Both the position numbers and the translations under genes were made by a program. This document shows, in pieces, positions 1 to 9,640 of a DNA stretch of 41,679 bases. Source of the stretch: Helicobacter baculiformis (GTDB lineage: Bacteria; Campylobacterota; Campylobacteria; Campylobacterales; Helicobacteraceae). The notes under the pieces were generated by a model. It did no database searches and was not told the origin of the DNA. It saw only the letters and a program-made list of their open reading frames with translations. Location of the stretch: the NCBI RefSeq assembly GCF_900197685.1, contig NZ_FZMF01000008.1:1-41679 (forward strand). Direction: 5' to 3'. The number at the start of each line of letters is the position of its first letter. The first letter of the stretch is position 1.

Positions 1-56
1 GAGTGTGTTAAAAAGTAACTTTAGACTAGAGGGTTTACGGCATGGTGATAAAAATC

Positions 57-1132
57 CTATTTTCTTGCCTTAACGATGTATTTTAACAATTTCGCCTTCA
101 TGCGTCCTGCTAATGCGCGCCATCCTTCAGAAAACAGGCGTTCTTTTACAGCTTTAAGGTAGCTCTTTAAGAATTTGAAAGGGATGACAAAAACAAGAGT
201 AAGAGTACTATATTTATTGGAGAAATAGAACTGATACACGGTTTCTTTAATAAAAAAGGATTGTCTGCAATCCCAGTTTTGCAAAAAATCATGGGCAAAA
301 GGGGTTTGCAATAGGATTTCCAGCCACAAGCCGGCTTTCAAACTAAGGGGTAAATCCCAAGGCTTGGGCACCCCATGGAAGTCACAGTAATGTAGGATGA
401 TAGGACGATCTAGGCTTTCTTGCAGGAAGGGTAGATCGTTAGGATGAACATAGTCTATAGTCCTGCTTTCGTAGTGAGCCGGAAAAACGCAATATTTAAG
501 GGGCAGCTGTGCAATCTCATTTGGCCATACAAAAGAGATAAGTTGGGGTTCGTTAAGAATTTGTTGGGTGTGGATGCGATCTAGAACTTTTTGTGTCCAG
601 TTGTGCGTGCGCATGTAGGTCAAATTACACAGCCAAAATCCTTCAAGAGCATGGCGGTACTCACTAGTAAAGACTGCATGCAAGTAGTAAGGCTCAGAGG
701 TATTTAGTGTGAGAAAATCCAAAGTGGGGTCGTCTAAAAATAGCACATCTACATCGGTCCAAATAATCTTATCGTATTGAGGAAATAAGTCTGCTAAAAA
801 GTACTTAACAAGTACCATCTGAGAAAAGCGCGCCAAAAACGCCGGAGGGAAGGGATTATGGATTTTTTCTAGCCATGCTTCAATATTGATAAAATCTAGA
901 CTAATAAAATGAGCATAGGGTTCTAAGATAGAGGTGAGTTTTTGTAAGTCGTTTGAGGTGAGCCCAATACTAAAGATGTGAATCGTGTAAGTGGGGGGGG
1001 GGGGGAAGGGGGGGGGGGGGGGGTAATGCGTTCCCTAGAGCGCTGCAGACATGTTAATAAAGAGTGGATTGCCACCGCTGCCGGACAGAGATAGTTGCGA
1101 TCAAAAGCCATCGCGATGGGGACATGGGACAT
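57..1132 (-). CDS. Phase-variable GT8 family glycosyltransferase (LPS type), OFF frame
   Basis: Probable sugar transferase adding a hexose to lipopolysaccharide at the inner membrane. The N-terminal part (starting about 1132) reads PIAMAFDRNYLCPAAVAIHS, the donor-binding start of GT8 enzymes. The rest (57-992) carries the DxD motif in IIWTDVDVLFLDD and the GT8 HxxGxxKPW-type segment HYCDFHGVPKPW, and ends in a basic tail suited to membrane contact. The halves lie in different frames, separated by a C16-TT-C13 tract (plus-strand G at 993-1023). From the ATG at 1132 translation enters the wrong frame and stops near 923. One extra C, or two fewer, restores a product of about 358 residues. I chose 1132 over 1150 because AGGAG lies 10 bases upstream of it. 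The acceptor sugar cannot be told. A sequencing miscount of the tracts is the main alternative. Confidence 0.85.
993..1023. repeat. Double homopolymer tract, G13-AA-G16 (C16-TT-C13 in the gene)
   Basis: Two long G runs separated by AA on the plus strand, inside the glycosyltransferase gene. Each run alone is long enough for slipped-strand mispairing, so this is a two-part contingency switch. As read here the combined length puts the downstream part of the gene out of frame by one base. Confidence 0.9.
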
Positions 1133-1279
1133 GCTCAAAAAACTCCTCATGGGATTTTGAAATGCTTAACTTTATCAAAACACCCTTTGAAATTACTTTA
1201 GAATTAGGCCAGAGGTTATGTATTGATTAACTCTAGTATTGTAGGATAAACTCAAATATTTGTGTAGAAAGTTTTTGGC

Positions 1280-3301
1280 ATGGGTTTGGCGCGTTTGTAT
1301 TTTAACCGAGAACTTTCATGGCTACAATTCAACACGCGGGTCTTAGATCAGGTTTGCGACACTAAGTTACCTCTTTTAGAACGCTTGAAGTTTCTAGCCA
1401 TTTATGGCACAAATTTAGACGAGTTTTATATGATTCGTGTAGCTGGACTTAAGCATTTGAGCGAAGAAGGGGGGGTTAAGGTGGGCGTGGATCAGATGAG
1501 TCATGATAAGCAACTCAAACGCATCCACCACTATCTGCGTGCCGAACAACGCATTGTGCAAGAGCAGTTTTTAGAGCTTAGGGCAGGTTTAAGTGCCGTG
1601 GGCTTGTCTTTGATTGATGGGGTGCAGGAGCTTTGTCAAAGACACCGAGATAAATTGCAAGATTATTTTGAAAATACGCTTTACCCTCTAGTGTTACCCA
1701 TTGTGTTAGATCCGGCGCGTGCCTTTCCCTTTTTAAGTAATTTAAGCTTTGGATTAGTGCTCAGTTTAAAACGCCACAAGCATGCGCATAAAACTTATGG
1801 CATTATCAAAATCCCTGCAGTGGTAAAACGCTTTGTAGAAGTAGAAAAAGGGGTGTTTGTGCCTGTGGAGGAGGTGGTACGCGAATTTGCACCCCTGCTC
1901 TTTGAAAAGCATGATGTGCTCGCCAGCATGGTTTTTAGGGTTACTTGTGATGCAGACATGGAGATCATCGAAGATGAGGGGCATGATTTAGTCGAGCTCA
2001 TCAGTGAGGGTTTGAGGACACGCAACCGGGGCGATGTGGTGCGCTTGGAGGTGAGTGGGGCACATGAAGATCTCTTGGACTTTATCAAGCATAAAATGCC
2101 CGGGGTAGATGTCTACAAAAGTCATATTCTCTTAAATTTAGGCTCTTTGTGGGAGTTGGTGAATACAAAGGGCTATAGCGCACTCAAAGCCCCGATTTTT
2201 CACCCCAAAGTGCTCCCCCCCTTGAGCGATTTAGAACACCATGCCGATATGTTCGATCTGTTAGACAAGCAGGATATTTTTCTCTTCCACCCTTACGAAA
2301 GCTTCGATCCTGTGGTGCAATTTATCCAAGACGCGGCTAAAGACCCTTATGTCTTAGCCATTAGGATGACTCTTTATCGCGTGGGCAAGCAATCCCCCCT
2401 TGTCAAAGCACTAACAGAAGCTGCCCCCCACAAACAGGTGAGTGTGCTCGTGGAACTCAAGGCGCGTTTTGATGAAGAGAATAATTTACACTGGGCTAGA
2501 GCCTTAGAGGACGCAGGCGCGCATGTCATCTATGGCGTGCCCAAGTTGAAGGTACATGCCAAACTCGCCCTTGTGGTGCGTAAGGTAGACGATCAGATTA
2601 GAGGATATGTACACCTGAGTACAGGCAATTACAATATTCAATCAGCGAAAGTCTATACGGATATTAGTTTGCTTACTTCTAACAAGCAAATTGCCTATGA
2701 TGTCTTAAAATTGTTCCACTCACTCAGTACGGGCGTTTCTGCAAAAACCCATTTACAAACCTTATTTATGGCACCAAAACAAATTCGGGGTCAGATGCAC
2801 GATCTGATCCAAAGCGAAATGCGCTTTAAAGAAAAGGGGCACATCATCTTAAAAGCCAACGCCTTAGTAGACCCGGATATTATCCAAGACCTCTATGATG
2901 CCTCGCGTGCAGGAGTTAAAATCGATCTGATTATCCGCGGGATTTGTTGTTTGCGCCCCCAAGTGGAGGGCTTGAGTGAGAATATTCGTGTTTTCTCTAT
3001 TGTGGGGAAATATTTAGAACACGCGCGCATTTATTATTTTGCCCACGATCGCGCCAAACTCTATTTTTCTAGCGCCGACATGATGACGCGCAATTTAGAC
3101 AAGCGGGTAGAATTGCTCATTCCGGCCCCTTCTAAGAGTATTCAGCGCAAATTATTCCATATTTTGCACACTCAACTCAAAGATAATGCACAATCCTATA
3201 CACTTGAACCCGATGGTACTTATCACAAAGTACCATGTAAAGGGGCGTGCTTTGATGCTCAAGCTTTTTTTGAGCAAGAAGTAGAAAGAGTGCATGGGTA
3301 G
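1280..3301 (+). CDS. ppk: Polyphosphate kinase 1
   Basis: Reversibly polymerises the gamma-phosphate of ATP into inorganic polyphosphate. At 673 residues it has the usual PPK1 size. The N-terminal domain opens with the family signature around FNRELSWLQFNTRVLDQ and LKFLAIYGTNLDEFYMIRV. The two phospholipase-D-like catalytic domains contain the histidine expected to be phosphorylated (His426 in KVHAKLAL) followed by YVHLSTGNYN, and the second conserved histidine near residue 581 in EHARIYYF. Its end overlaps pyrD by 8 bases, so it heads the plus-strand run. The degradative partner ppx lies about 34 kb away in this window. The Shine-Dalgarno is weak (AGAAAG), but the start fits the family N-terminus. 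Confidence 0.97.
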   Translation: MGLARLYFNRELSWLQFNTRVLDQVCDTKLPLLERLKFLAIYGTNLDEFYMIRVAGLKHLSEEGGVKVGVDQMSHDKQLKRIHHYLRAEQRIVQEQFLELRAGLSAVGLSLIDGVQELCQRHRDKLQDYFENTLYPLVLPIVLDPARAFPFLSNLSFGLVLSLKRHKHAHKTYGIIKIPAVVKRFVEVEKGVFVPVEEVVREFAPLLFEKHDVLASMVFRVTCDADMEIIEDEGHDLVELISEGLRTRNRGDVVRLEVSGAHEDLLDFIKHKMPGVDVYKSHILLNLGSLWELVNTKGYSALKAPIFHPKVLPPLSDLEHHADMFDLLDKQDIFLFHPYESFDPVVQFIQDAAKDPYVLAIRMTLYRVGKQSPLVKALTEAAPHKQVSVLVELKARFDEENNLHWARALEDAGAHVIYGVPKLKVHAKLALVVRKVDDQIRGYVHLSTGNYNIQSAKVYTDISLLTSNKQIAYDVLKLFHSLSTGVSAKTHLQTLFMAPKQIRGQMHDLIQSEMRFKEKGHIILKANALVDPDIIQDLYDASRAGVKIDLIIRGICCLRPQVEGLSENIRVFSIVGKYLEHARIYYFAHDRAKLYFSSADMMTRNLDKRVELLIPAPSKSIQRKLFHILHTQLKDNAQSYTLEPDGTYHKVPCKGACFDAQAFFEQEVERVHG

Positions 3302-4331
3302 ATTTTACAATCTAGCTAAAAAGCTGTTGTTCTCTCTAGAACCTGAGAGCGCGCATACTCTAGCTGAACAAGTTTTAAAACTCTTGGGCTGGTGTCCCTA
3401 CTTGGTACGCCCCTACCAACATCCCATGCTAGAAAACACCATTTTAGGCATGTCCATGCCAAATCCTATCTGTCTAGCGGCCGGGTTTGATAAAGACGCC
3501 ACCATGTTAGCCGGGCTAAATCAATTGGGTTTTGGGGGGGTTGAGGTGGGCACAGCCACTCCCCGCCCCCAATATGGCAACCCCAAGCCGCGCTTGTTTC
3601 GATTCCCCAAGCAAGAGAGTTTGCAAAATGCGATGGGTTTCAACAATAAGGGCGTGGCGCGCTTGGTGGCGCGCTTAGAGCGCGTGCGTCCGCTTGCATG
3701 CATGGTGGGGGTCAATGTGGGCAAGAATAAAGAGACTCCCCTAGAACACGCCCTTAAGGATTACCAACAGGCCCTGCAAGCCAGCTTGGGCGTGGGGAAT
3801 TACTATGTCTTTAATCTCTCTTCGCCCAACACGCCCAATCTTAGAGATTTGCAAAATAACGCCTTTGTGGGGGAGCTCTTTTCTATGGCGCGCACACTCA
3901 CACACAAACCCCTTTTTTTAAAGGTCGCCCCCGATCTGCCCAGCGATGCGCTTTTAAAAGTGTGCGCGAGCGCGCTTGAGCACGGCGCGCATGGCATTAT
4001 CGCCACCAACACCACTCTAGATTACGCGCTCTTGCCCGGGGCAAAGCCCTTTGGGGGGATTAGCGGGCAGGTTTTAAAAACTAAGAGTAGGGAAGTGTTT
4101 AAGCAAATTGCGCAGGCGTTTTTTGGGAAAGCGGTCTTGGTGTCCGTGGGGGGGATTGATAGTGCGCAAGAAGCCTATGAACGCATTAAGATGGGGGCGC
4201 ATTTTGTGCAGATTTTCACGGGTTTTATTTATCAAGGTCCTTCAATTTGTAGACAAATCAATCAAGATATAGTAAAATTGTTGCAAAGAGACGCTTTGGA
4301 CTCTATTCAAGATGCCATTGGGATTGGGTGA
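3294..4331 (+). CDS. pyrD: Dihydroorotate dehydrogenase, quinone-dependent (class 2)
   Basis: Fourth step of pyrimidine synthesis: oxidises dihydroorotate to orotate, passing electrons to the quinone pool at the inner membrane. The 345 residues include the N-terminal helical extension typical of class 2 enzymes (residues 1-45), AAGFDKDA near residue 62 for FMN binding, and NLSSPNTPNLRDLQ (from Asn174) holding the catalytic serine of the membrane class rather than the cysteine of class 1. The C-terminal GVGG-like phosphate loop reads SVGGIDS. Start ATG overlaps the end of ppk and the stop overlaps the next gene, so expression is probably coupled. Confidence 0.96.
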   Translation: MGRFYNLAKKLLFSLEPESAHTLAEQVLKLLGWCPYLVRPYQHPMLENTILGMSMPNPICLAAGFDKDATMLAGLNQLGFGGVEVGTATPRPQYGNPKPRLFRFPKQESLQNAMGFNNKGVARLVARLERVRPLACMVGVNVGKNKETPLEHALKDYQQALQASLGVGNYYVFNLSSPNTPNLRDLQNNAFVGELFSMARTLTHKPLFLKVAPDLPSDALLKVCASALEHGAHGIIATNTTLDYALLPGAKPFGGISGQVLKTKSREVFKQIAQAFFGKAVLVSVGGIDSAQEAYERIKMGAHFVQIFTGFIYQGPSICRQINQDIVKLLQRDALDSIQDAIGIG

Positions 4332-5689
4332 TGATGGGATTGATGTTTTTGAAACGGGTTTTACAAATTCTGATCTTAAGCTTACTAGGAGCAACCATGT
4401 TAGACGCAGCGGAAAAACAAGGGTGCTTATCTTGCGTGCCCTTGCCCAAGTATTACAGCACCACTTTAGATAATGGTTTGCAGGTGGTCGCCGTGCCTTT
4501 AGCCAATAAAAGCGGGGTGATTGAGGTAGATGTGCTCTACAAAGTGGGCTCACGCAATGAGATGATGGGCAAGAGTGGGATCGCTCACATGCTCGAACAC
4601 ATGAATTTTAAGAGTACTAAACATCTCAAAGAGGGCGAGTTTGACGCGATTGTGAAGAGCTTTGGGGGGGTGAGCAACGCCTCCACTAGCTTTGATTACA
4701 CCCGCTACTACATCAAGGCGAGCAACACCCATTTGGACAAGTCCTTAGAACTCTTTGCGGAGATGATGGGCTCTTTGCAGCTTAAAGAGAGTGAATTCAT
4801 GTCTGAGCGCCAAGTGGTGGCTGAAGAGCGTTTGTGGCGCACGGACAATTCGCCTCTAGGCTATCTCTACTTCCGCTTTTTTAACACCGCCTTTGTCTAC
4901 CACCCCTACCACTGGACTCCCATTGGTTTTATGGAGGACATCAAAAACTGGAAACTCAAGGACATTAGAGATTTCCACTCTTTGTACTACCAACCCAAGA
5001 ATGCGATCGTGCTTGTGGTGGGGGATTTAGACCCCAAACAGGTCTTTGAACAGGCTAAAAAACACTTTGGAGCGATCAAAAACACCACGACACAGCCCAT
5101 TCCAGATGTCTATATGCAAGAGCCCCTACAAAATGGTTTGCGTCAAACCACTATTCACAAAAAGGATCTCTCTTTAGAGTGGCTTGCCATTGGTTACAAA
5201 GTACCCCCTTTCTTGCATAAGGATCAAGTCGCACTCAACGCGTTAGCCAAGTTGCTCACGCAAGGGGATAGCAGTTTGTTAAAAAAAGATCTTGTAGATC
5301 GAAAGCGCCTAGCTTCTCAGGTGTTTGCGCAAAATATGGAACTCAAGGACGCGAGCGTGTTCTTGTTCATCGCGGGGGCAAACCAAAATGTAGAAGCGCT
5401 CAAGATCAAACAAGAGATTTTGAATATTCTAGATCAGATCAAGCATGGGGGTGTCACCCAACAGCAATTAGATAAAGTTAAGGTGAATCACCGCGCGGAC
5501 TTCATCGCTAGCTTAGAAAATTCTTCAGATGTGGCGGAGATTTTTGCCGAATACCTCACACAGGGGGACATTAAAGACATTGCAGAATACCAAACTCAGT
5601 TTGATGCGCTAGAGGTCAAGGACATCGTACGTGTGGTCAATGAATATTTCCGCGATGATGTTTATAGCAGTGTTGTTTTAAAACCCTAA
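4328..5689 (+). CDS. M16 family zinc metallopeptidase, exported
   Basis: Predicted processing peptidase of the insulinase/PqqL-like M16B group. The inverted zinc motif HxxEH is intact as HMLEH (His87 to His91), with the downstream acidic helix VVAEERLWR expected to give the third ligand. A hydrophobic N-terminus (about residues 8-27) looks like a signal peptide, placing the enzyme in the periplasm. At 453 residues it is a one-unit protein with one active and one inactive half, as in two-component M16 enzymes; no partner subunit is adjacent. The start is uncertain: GTG 4328 overlaps the pyrD stop, with ATG codons at 4331, 4334 and 4343 in frame. The M16-dapA adjacency is as I recall it in H. 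pylori. Confidence 0.9.
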   Translation: MMMGLMFLKRVLQILILSLLGATMLDAAEKQGCLSCVPLPKYYSTTLDNGLQVVAVPLANKSGVIEVDVLYKVGSRNEMMGKSGIAHMLEHMNFKSTKHLKEGEFDAIVKSFGGVSNASTSFDYTRYYIKASNTHLDKSLELFAEMMGSLQLKESEFMSERQVVAEERLWRTDNSPLGYLYFRFFNTAFVYHPYHWTPIGFMEDIKNWKLKDIRDFHSLYYQPKNAIVLVVGDLDPKQVFEQAKKHFGAIKNTTTQPIPDVYMQEPLQNGLRQTTIHKKDLSLEWLAIGYKVPPFLHKDQVALNALAKLLTQGDSSLLKKDLVDRKRLASQVFAQNMELKDASVFLFIAGANQNVEALKIKQEILNILDQIKHGGVTQQQLDKVKVNHRADFIASLENSSDVAEIFAEYLTQGDIKDIAEYQTQFDALEVKDIVRVVNEYFRDDVYSSVVLKP

Positions 5690-5698
5690 GAGATTTCC

Positions 5699-6577
5699 AT
5701 GAACGCGCTAAGTGCTCTGATCACCCCCTTTAAAGCGGATCGTACCGTTGATGAGGCCACTTATGCCGCTCTGCTTGAGCGCCAAATCCGGCATGGCATG
5801 GACGCGTGTGTGCCGGTGGGTACAACGGGTGAATCGGCGACTCTCACCCATCAGGAGCACATGCGCTGTATTGAGATCGCCATTGAGGTGTGCAAACCCA
5901 GGGGGATTAAAGTCTTAGCAGGGGTGGGGAGCAACGCCACTAGCGAGTCGATCATGCTGGCCACCTTTGCCCAAAGGGTAGGCGCAGATGGGATTTTATG
6001 CGTGAGCCCCTACTACAACCGCCCCACCCAGCAGGGGCTTTTTGAGCACTATAAAAGCATCGCCAATTCTGTAGAGATCCCTCTAATTCTCTACGATGTG
6101 CCCGGGCGCACAGGGGTGCAAATCGCCACACAAACCGCAGCTAGACTTTTTCAAGAGGTCAAAAATGTCGTGGGTATTAAAGAGGCCTCCGGGATGATGC
6201 AAAGATTGCCCGATCTGGATCGCTTTGCTGAGGGGATTTTAGTCTATAGCGGGGAGGACAAACTCAACCATGCCATCATGGCTTGCGGGGGGGTAGGGGT
6301 GATTTCTGTTACCGGGAATTTACTGCCTAATAAGATTTCTGCGTTGGTACAAGCCGCCCTCAAGGGGGATTTAACCACTTCGCGTGCGATTCAAACAGAA
6401 CTTTACGACATCAATACGGCTCTCTTTTGTGAGACTAACCCCATTCCTATTAAAGCAGCCATGCACATAACAGGCTTGCTCCCTCACTTGGTCTATCGCC
6501 TTCCCCTAGTGGCCCCTAGCGTGGACAACATGCGCAGTTTAGAAACCATCTTAGAGAAATACGAGGTATTGGCATGA
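5699..6577 (+). CDS. dapA: 4-hydroxy-tetrahydrodipicolinate synthase
   Basis: Condenses pyruvate with aspartate semialdehyde, the first committed step towards diaminopimelate and lysine. At 292 residues it is a typical TIM-barrel enzyme. Visible active-site elements are GTTGE (residues 41-45), the tyrosine at 132 in LYDVPGRTG with Arg137, and the Schiff-base lysine Lys161 in GIKEAS. The pathway end, lysA, is also in the window (minus strand). The stop overlaps the next ATG by 4 bases (ATGA). Confidence 0.97.
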   Translation: MNALSALITPFKADRTVDEATYAALLERQIRHGMDACVPVGTTGESATLTHQEHMRCIEIAIEVCKPRGIKVLAGVGSNATSESIMLATFAQRVGADGILCVSPYYNRPTQQGLFEHYKSIANSVEIPLILYDVPGRTGVQIATQTAARLFQEVKNVVGIKEASGMMQRLPDLDRFAEGILVYSGEDKLNHAIMACGGVGVISVTGNLLPNKISALVQAALKGDLTTSRAIQTELYDINTALFCETNPIPIKAAMHITGLLPHLVYRLPLVAPSVDNMRSLETILEKYEVLA

Positions 6578-7365
6578 ATGTATCAGAGCAGACCATGCGG
6601 GGCAAAACCCTAGTGGTGAGCGGGGCAACACGCGGGATTGGTAAGGCGATTGCCTATAGATTTGCCCAAAATGGGGTCAATGTGGCGTTCACTTACCATA
6701 AGAACGAAGAAGAAGCCCATAAGATTGTTCAAGAAATGCAAGATCGCTACAAGGTCAGGGCGCACGCTTATCGCTTGGATATTTTAGAACCCGAACAATA
6801 TGTAGAGCTGTTCAAGCAAATTGATGCGGATTTTGATCGCATCGATTGTTTTGTGTCCAACGCGATCATTTATGGACGTTCTGTGGTGGGAGGGTTTGCC
6901 CCCTTTATGCGCCTCAAGCCTAAGGGTTTGAATAATATCTACACCGCCACGGTGTTAGCCTTTGTAGTGGGGGCCCAAGAGGCGGCTAAACGCATGAAGA
7001 TGGTCGGAGGGGGGGCGATCGTTTCTTTGAGTTCTACGGGCAATTTGGTGTACATGCCCAATTACGCCGGGCATGGCAATTCTAAAAACGCGGTAGAAAC
7101 CATGGTCAAATACGCCGCGATGGATTTGGGCGAATTTGGGATTCGTGTGAATGCGGTGAGTGGGGGGCCTATTGACACGGACGCGCTCAAAGCCTTCCCG
7201 GATTATGCGCAGGTGAAGCAAAAAGTAGAAGAACAATCCCCCCTAAAGCGCATGGGCAACCCGGCAGATTTGGCCGGTGCGGTGTATTTTCTGTGCGACC
7301 CAGCCCAAAGCGCGTGGCTAACCGGGCAGACCATTGTCGTAGATGGGGGCACGACCTTTAAATAG
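6574..7365 (+). CDS. FabL-like enoyl-ACP reductase (SDR family)
   Basis: A 263-residue short-chain dehydrogenase/reductase. The dinucleotide loop is GATRGIG (17-23). Instead of the classical YxxxK pair the active site is Tyr164-x6-Lys171, the spacing of enoyl-ACP reductases FabI and FabL. The stretch [18 protein letters not shown] and the ending [10 protein letters not shown] match, from memory, Bacillus FabL closely. I therefore infer an NADPH-dependent enoyl-ACP reductase of type II fatty acid synthesis. The orthologue beside dapA in H. pylori has been labelled 7-alpha-hydroxysteroid dehydrogenase, which this active site does not support. ATGA overlap with dapA supports the start. Substrate is not proven from sequence; a divergent SDR with another substrate remains possible. 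Confidence 0.8.
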   Translation: MNVSEQTMRGKTLVVSGATRGIGKAIAYRFAQNGVNVAFTYHKNEEEAHKIVQEMQDRYKVRAHAYRLDILEPEQYVELFKQIDADFDRIDCFVSNAIIYGRSVVGGFAPFMRLKPKGLNNIYTATVLAFVVGAQEAAKRMKMVGGGAIVSLSSTGNLVYMPNYAGHGNSKNAVETMVKYAAMDLGEFGIRVNAVSGGPIDTDALKAFPDYAQVKQKVEEQSPLKRMGNPADLAGAVYFLCDPAQSAWLTGQTIVVDGGTTFK

Positions 7366-7379
7366 GGGTTGATCCTTGT

Positions 7380-8036
7380 ATGACCATTTTTATAGAGAAT
7401 AGCCCACAATTACAAAGCGCTAGGAAGTATATCCTTTGTGCGATGGCGTTGTGGTTTGTGCTAGCCTTAATCACTCTTATTAGCGCGCCCTCTTGGTTCG
7501 CGCACGCGCCTAAGAACCTCAGCGCGTCTTTGAAGTCGCCTTGGATGGGGTTTTATTTGTTCTTGTGGTTGCTGATGTTTGTAACCCAAGTGGTGGGCTA
7601 TTATAAGCTAGCAAAAGTGGGGCGCAATCTCTTGCTTTTTAGATGCGTCGTTCTCCCCCACATTGCGCACGCGCTTTTATCCTTATGCGGACTATTGGTA
7701 TTCAAAAACCCTGCGGATATGTTGCAACTCAAGATTTTAACCCTTGATCTTTATGTCTATTTCAAGATTTTAATCCTTGCTCTTTATGCCTATTATAGTT
7801 GTCGTTTGTGCGTAGAACTCACGCGGGTAACCCAAAATCCCCTATTTAAACGCGGGATGTTGACTATTGGACTTTGCTTTGCGTTTATTCTCTTTGTGGG
7901 GCTAGCATTTGCTAATGTGCCTGTGCCTATGTATGTTATCTTTGTGATGGGTTGGCTATGGGCAGTGGTAATGTTAGTGGGGTGGGGCATGATTGCGGCG
8001 GGTTTTGTGCAACTTAAACAAATTAGCTGCCCCTAA
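7380..8036 (+). CDS. Conserved polytopic membrane protein, function unknown
   Basis: A 218-residue, strongly hydrophobic protein with about five to six predicted membrane helices (roughly residues 18-38, 55-75, 88-108, 115-140, 158-178 and 185-210). I recognise no catalytic motif. It lies between the FabL-like reductase and pgsA, a position I recall for a hypothetical membrane gene in H. pylori. The neighbours suggest a role in the envelope, but this is context only. Confidence 0.8.
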   Translation: MTIFIENSPQLQSARKYILCAMALWFVLALITLISAPSWFAHAPKNLSASLKSPWMGFYLFLWLLMFVTQVVGYYKLAKVGRNLLLFRCVVLPHIAHALLSLCGLLVFKNPADMLQLKILTLDLYVYFKILILALYAYYSCRLCVELTRVTQNPLFKRGMLTIGLCFAFILFVGLAFANVPVPMYVIFVMGWLWAVVMLVGWGMIAAGFVQLKQISCP

Positions 8037-8045
8037 GGGGCGCTT

Positions 8046-8621
8046 GTGCTGACAAAATGCATGCGCCATATCCCCAATATCCTCACTATCCTGCGCATTT
8101 TTCTAGCGATCTTTTTGCTCTTTTTTATTTTGCATGGAGATAGTCTCTTCAAAATCTCTAAATTGCACACCAATTATCTAGAATCCTTGATCTTTTTGGG
8201 CGCAGCGCTCACGGATTTTTTAGACGGCTATATCGCTAGAAACTACCACTTGAAAACCCTATTTGGTGAAATCTTTGACCCTTTAGCGGATAAAATTCTC
8301 ATCTTAGCCGCTTTCTTGGGCTTGCTCTATTTGGATCGCATCAACCCGTGGATCCCCTTTGTGATCTTAGGGCGGGAGTTTTTCATCGCGGGGCTGAGAA
8401 TCTCGGTCTCTAACATGGGCAAGAGTATTGCGGTGAGTCGTTTGGGCAAGTATAAGACCTTTTTGCAAATCATTGCCATTAGCTCTCTTTTGGCGGACCT
8501 GCACTTAGGCAGCGTTGTCGTGGGGCATTATTTAGTCGCCCTCGCCCTCTTTGCTACTTTGTATTCAGGCATGGATTATGTGATCAAATACTACCGCCTC
8601 GTGCGCGCTTTGGAGATTTAA
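8046..8621 (+). CDS. pgsA: CDP-diacylglycerol--glycerol-3-phosphate 3-phosphatidyltransferase
   Basis: Makes phosphatidylglycerol-phosphate in the inner membrane. The CDP-alcohol phosphotransferase signature DG-x2-AR-x8-G-x3-D-x3-D is complete in DGYIARNYHLKTLFGE followed by IFDPLAD. 191 residues with about four to five hydrophobic segments, normal for PgsA. The GTG at 8046 follows a GGGG Shine-Dalgarno by 5 bases. An in-frame ATG at 8061 (MRHIPNILT) is the alternative and resembles the usual family start. The stop shares a base with the rseP start. Confidence 0.95.
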   Translation: MLTKCMRHIPNILTILRIFLAIFLLFFILHGDSLFKISKLHTNYLESLIFLGAALTDFLDGYIARNYHLKTLFGEIFDPLADKILILAAFLGLLYLDRINPWIPFVILGREFFIAGLRISVSNMGKSIAVSRLGKYKTFLQIIAISSLLADLHLGSVVVGHYLVALALFATLYSGMDYVIKYYRLVRALEI

Positions 8622-9640
8622 TGGGATGGCTGGCTTCTATTGTGGCTTTGGGGTTTTTGATCTTCTTTCACGAATTGGGGCATTTCTTGTGCGCGCGCGC
8701 GTGCGGGGTGGGGGTAGAAGTCTTTAGTATCGGCTTTGGGCGCAAACTTTGGGCTAAACGCGTGGGCAACACCCAATACGCCCTCTCTATTATCCCCCTA
8801 GGAGGCTATGTCAAACTCCAAGAAGACCCCATAGAGCACCCAAGTAGCTACCCCAACCAACCCCTTTTTAAAAAGTTGCTGATCTTGAGCATGGGGCCTC
8901 TCTTTAATCTCCTGCTCGCCTTTATGATTTACTTGGGGGTGGGTTTAGTCGGGCATGCCAGTTTGGCTCCTGTGGTGGGTGCGCTCACCCCTGATATGCC
9001 TGCTAGTCAAAGCGGGGTTAAAATAGGGGATCGCATTGTCGCTGTAGATGGCACAGCCATTAGAGATTGGCAAGAACTTTTCAACGCCATTCAGCGCGCA
9101 CAGGGGGCTATTACCCTGCAAATTAAGCGCGATCATCTCCTCAATATCACCCTCACCCCCGCGCTTAAGACCGCGCAAAACGCCTTTAAAGAGAGGGTGC
9201 AAACTAAACTCATCGGCATTGCCCCATCTAAAGAACAAGTATGGGTGCGCTATGGATTTTTAGAATCTACTCAGCGCGCCTTTAGCCAGCTTACAGACAT
9301 GTGCACACTGATTTTTAAGGGGATTGAAAAGCTCTTTGTCGGTGTGGTGAGTGTGTCTGAAATTAGCTCGGTGGTGGGGATTGTGGACTTTATGGCGCAC
9401 CAACAAAACCTAGCCTTGCTGCTGAGTGTTGCCTTTATTTCTATCAATTTGGGGGTGTTAAACCTCCTGCCCATCCCGGTTTTAGACGGGGGGCAGATGG
9501 TCATTGTGCTCTATGAGAGCTTGACAAGGCGCAAGCTCAAAAGCGCTCATTTAGAAAAACTCAATCTCTTAGGGCTGGCTTTACTCATCGCCCTGATGGC
9601 TCTAGGGCTCTTTAATGACGCGCGCCGCTTGGTGGGCTAG
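8621..9640 (+). CDS. rseP: RseP-type site-2 intramembrane zinc metalloprotease
   Basis: Cleaves membrane-embedded substrates. The zinc-binding HELGH (His17, Glu18, His21) sits in the first membrane helix. A PDZ domain follows (about 115-195, with GVKIGDRIVAVDGT). The third ligand motif NLLPIPVLDGGQ lies in a later helix, and two more hydrophobic segments complete the 339-residue protein. Epsilonproteobacteria usually lack a sigma-E/RseA system, so the natural substrate is unknown here. It shares one base with pgsA. Its 3' end overlaps the next gene. Confidence 0.95.
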   Translation: MGWLASIVALGFLIFFHELGHFLCARACGVGVEVFSIGFGRKLWAKRVGNTQYALSIIPLGGYVKLQEDPIEHPSSYPNQPLFKKLLILSMGPLFNLLLAFMIYLGVGLVGHASLAPVVGALTPDMPASQSGVKIGDRIVAVDGTAIRDWQELFNAIQRAQGAITLQIKRDHLLNITLTPALKTAQNAFKERVQTKLIGIAPSKEQVWVRYGFLESTQRAFSQLTDMCTLIFKGIEKLFVGVVSVSEISSVVGIVDFMAHQQNLALLLSVAFISINLGVLNLLPIPVLDGGQMVIVLYESLTRRKLKSAHLEKLNLLGLALLIALMALGLFNDARRLVG

